From Erythrobacter donghaensis (GTDB taxonomy: Bacteria; Pseudomonadota; Alphaproteobacteria; Sphingomonadales; Sphingomonadaceae), in contig NZ_LSJS01000013.1 of the NCBI RefSeq assembly GCF_001557325.1, positions 1-5,927 on the forward strand: DNA of 5,927 bases, written 5' to 3'. The notes beneath the pieces are model-generated. The model was not told the origin of the DNA. It worked only from the letters and a program-made list of their open reading frames with translations, and did not search any database. Numbering within the stretch: the stretch's first letter is position 1; the number at the start of each line of letters is the position of its first letter. The position numbers and the translations under genes were made by a program. Below, piece by piece: positions 5,132 to 5,927 of this stretch.

Positions 5132-5927
5132 TCAGGAGGCGTCAGGCGCGCGCGGGGCCGCGACGGGCGCGGCGAAGCGCCGCCGCAGCGCGGCCTGCGC
5201 CCACCATGCCCCGCCGGCGGGCAGCGCAACCGCACCGACGAGGATCGCCAGCGCAGCGATCCAGCCGAAGATCGCCCCCAGCGACCCCAGAGCGCCCTTG
5301 ACCGGCCGCAGGAAATTGCCGCCCGCGCCCCCGGTCTCGTAGCGCACGGTGACGCGGCTATAGGCGACGCGGCCGCCCATCTCCCTCAGCCAGCTCCTCG
5401 CCTGGTCGATTTCCTCGTTGACCGCGGCAAGGCTGCGCTCGGCCTCGATCAGCTCGCTCACCTTGCCCTTGCGCGTGCGCAGCACCTGCGTGAGCCGGTC
5501 GCGCAATTCGCTGCGAGCGCGCACGCGGGCCTCGGTGTCGACGATCTGCTTGGAGAGCTCCTCCGAGGCGATCTCGGCCGAGACCTGCTCGGCCCCCGCA
5601 TCGAGCGCCTCGTCCTCGAGCAGCGCGCCGAAGGCCCGCGCCTGCCGGGTGGCGACCGCCATTTCGAGCACGCCCTCGACTGCGTCCGACTCCGCGCCGG
5701 TCTTGGTCATGCCGATGATCTGGCAGGAGGCCGGGCCCTGCTGCTCGCACAGGCTCGCGTGGCGGCGCTGGAGGCTGCCGATTGCGTCCGCTTCCAGCTT
5801 CCAGCGGTAGTCATACTCGTAAGCGAGCTGGGGGAGGCTGGCGGGGATCTTCTCGAGCTCAGGCAGCACCTTGCCCGCCGCCTCGGCGCGGCGGGCAAGG
5901 TGCTGCCTGAGCTCGAGAAGATCCCCG
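5132..5927 (-). CDS. DUF4349 coiled-coil, C-terminally membrane-anchored protein (5' end missing)
   Basis: The minus-strand frame is open from the window edge to TGA at 5132. Numbering from the GTG at 5869 gives 245 residues that cover the DUF4349 body: LPQLAYEYDYRWKLEAD (12-28), two cysteines (Cys41 and Cys49), a long charged helical region at about 85-165 likely to form a coiled coil, RVAYSRVTVRYE (167-178) and one hydrophobic helix at about 196-222 with a short basic tail (ALRRR). Family members are usually lipoproteins or secreted membrane proteins of unknown function. Their N-terminal signal would lie further upstream, so 5869 is probably not the true start. The codons at 5882-5927 run through a perfect palindrome and may not be real sequence. 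It is 100 bp upstream of the DJ-1/PfpI gene on the same strand. Confidence 0.8.
   Translation of the reverse strand, partial: GDLLELRQHLARRAEAAGKVLPELEKIPASLPQLAYEYDYRWKLEADAIGSLQRRHASLCEQQGPASCQIIGMTKTGAESDAVEGVLEMAVATRQARAFGALLEDEALDAGAEQVSAEIASEELSKQIVDTEARVRARSELRDRLTQVLRTRKGKVSELIEAERSLAAVNEEIDQARSWLREMGGRVAYSRVTVRYETGGAGGNFLRPVKGALGSLGAIFGWIAALAILVGAVALPAGGAWWAQAALRRRFAAPVAAPRAPDAS
5842..5927. repeat. Perfect 40-bp inverted repeat at the window end
   Basis: Bases 5842-5881 are the exact reverse complement of 5888-5927, with a 6-base loop (CTCGGC) between. The left arm codes for part of the DUF4349 protein (AAGKVLPELEKIPA). The right arm runs exactly to the last base of the window. Perfect, near loop-less symmetry inside a coding region at a sequence end suggests a fold-back chimera or assembly artefact. 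Confidence 0.85.

Noticed and set aside
4342..5301. 319-codon plus-strand open frame opposite the DUF202 and DJ-1/PfpI genes
   Set aside because: It spans two well-supported minus-strand genes and the gap between them and has no recognisable motif.

Overview
The window looks like chromosomal DNA from a high-GC alphaproteobacterium, most likely a sphingomonad of the Erythrobacter/Novosphingobium type. The basis is strong G/C preference at third codon positions, GTG starts and protein families typical of that group. This is an impression from sequence, not a database result. Both window ends cut through genes, so it may be a short contig.

Left part (1-1372): the first 47 codons of a minus-strand, membrane-anchored protein, probably a TonB-type energy transducer. 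Next comes a 573-bp gap with three related structured repeats, two of them facing each other as a long imperfect inverted repeat. Then follows a complete minus-strand alpha/beta hydrolase (Ser108, Asp157, His190).

Centre (1480-4089): a plus-strand cluster for iron-sulfur cofactor supply. Two different NifS/IscS-type cysteine desulfurases, each with its PLP lysine and sulfur-carrying cysteine, are followed by an adrenodoxin-type [2Fe-2S] ferredoxin that overlaps the second desulfurase by 4 bp (GTGA). The desulfurases would mobilise sulfur from cysteine, and the ferredoxin could supply electrons for cluster assembly. The first desulfurase has no usual start codon ahead of its conserved N-terminus and appears to start at ATT. 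A palindromic intergenic element separates the two desulfurases. A near-consensus ParB-binding (parS) sequence lies inside the second one, suggesting the locus may be near the replication origin.

Right part (4095-5927): a minus-strand group transcribed towards the ferredoxin: a DUF4349 coiled-coil/membrane protein (5' end missing), a DJ-1/PfpI-family protein and a small DUF202 (YidH-like) membrane protein. The window ends in a perfect 40-bp inverted repeat with a 6-base loop, which looks more like a fold-back assembly artefact than biology.

I see no clearly new multi-gene system. The strongest unusual signals are the ATT start, the parS-like site within a gene, the covarying hairpin repeats and the terminal palindrome.
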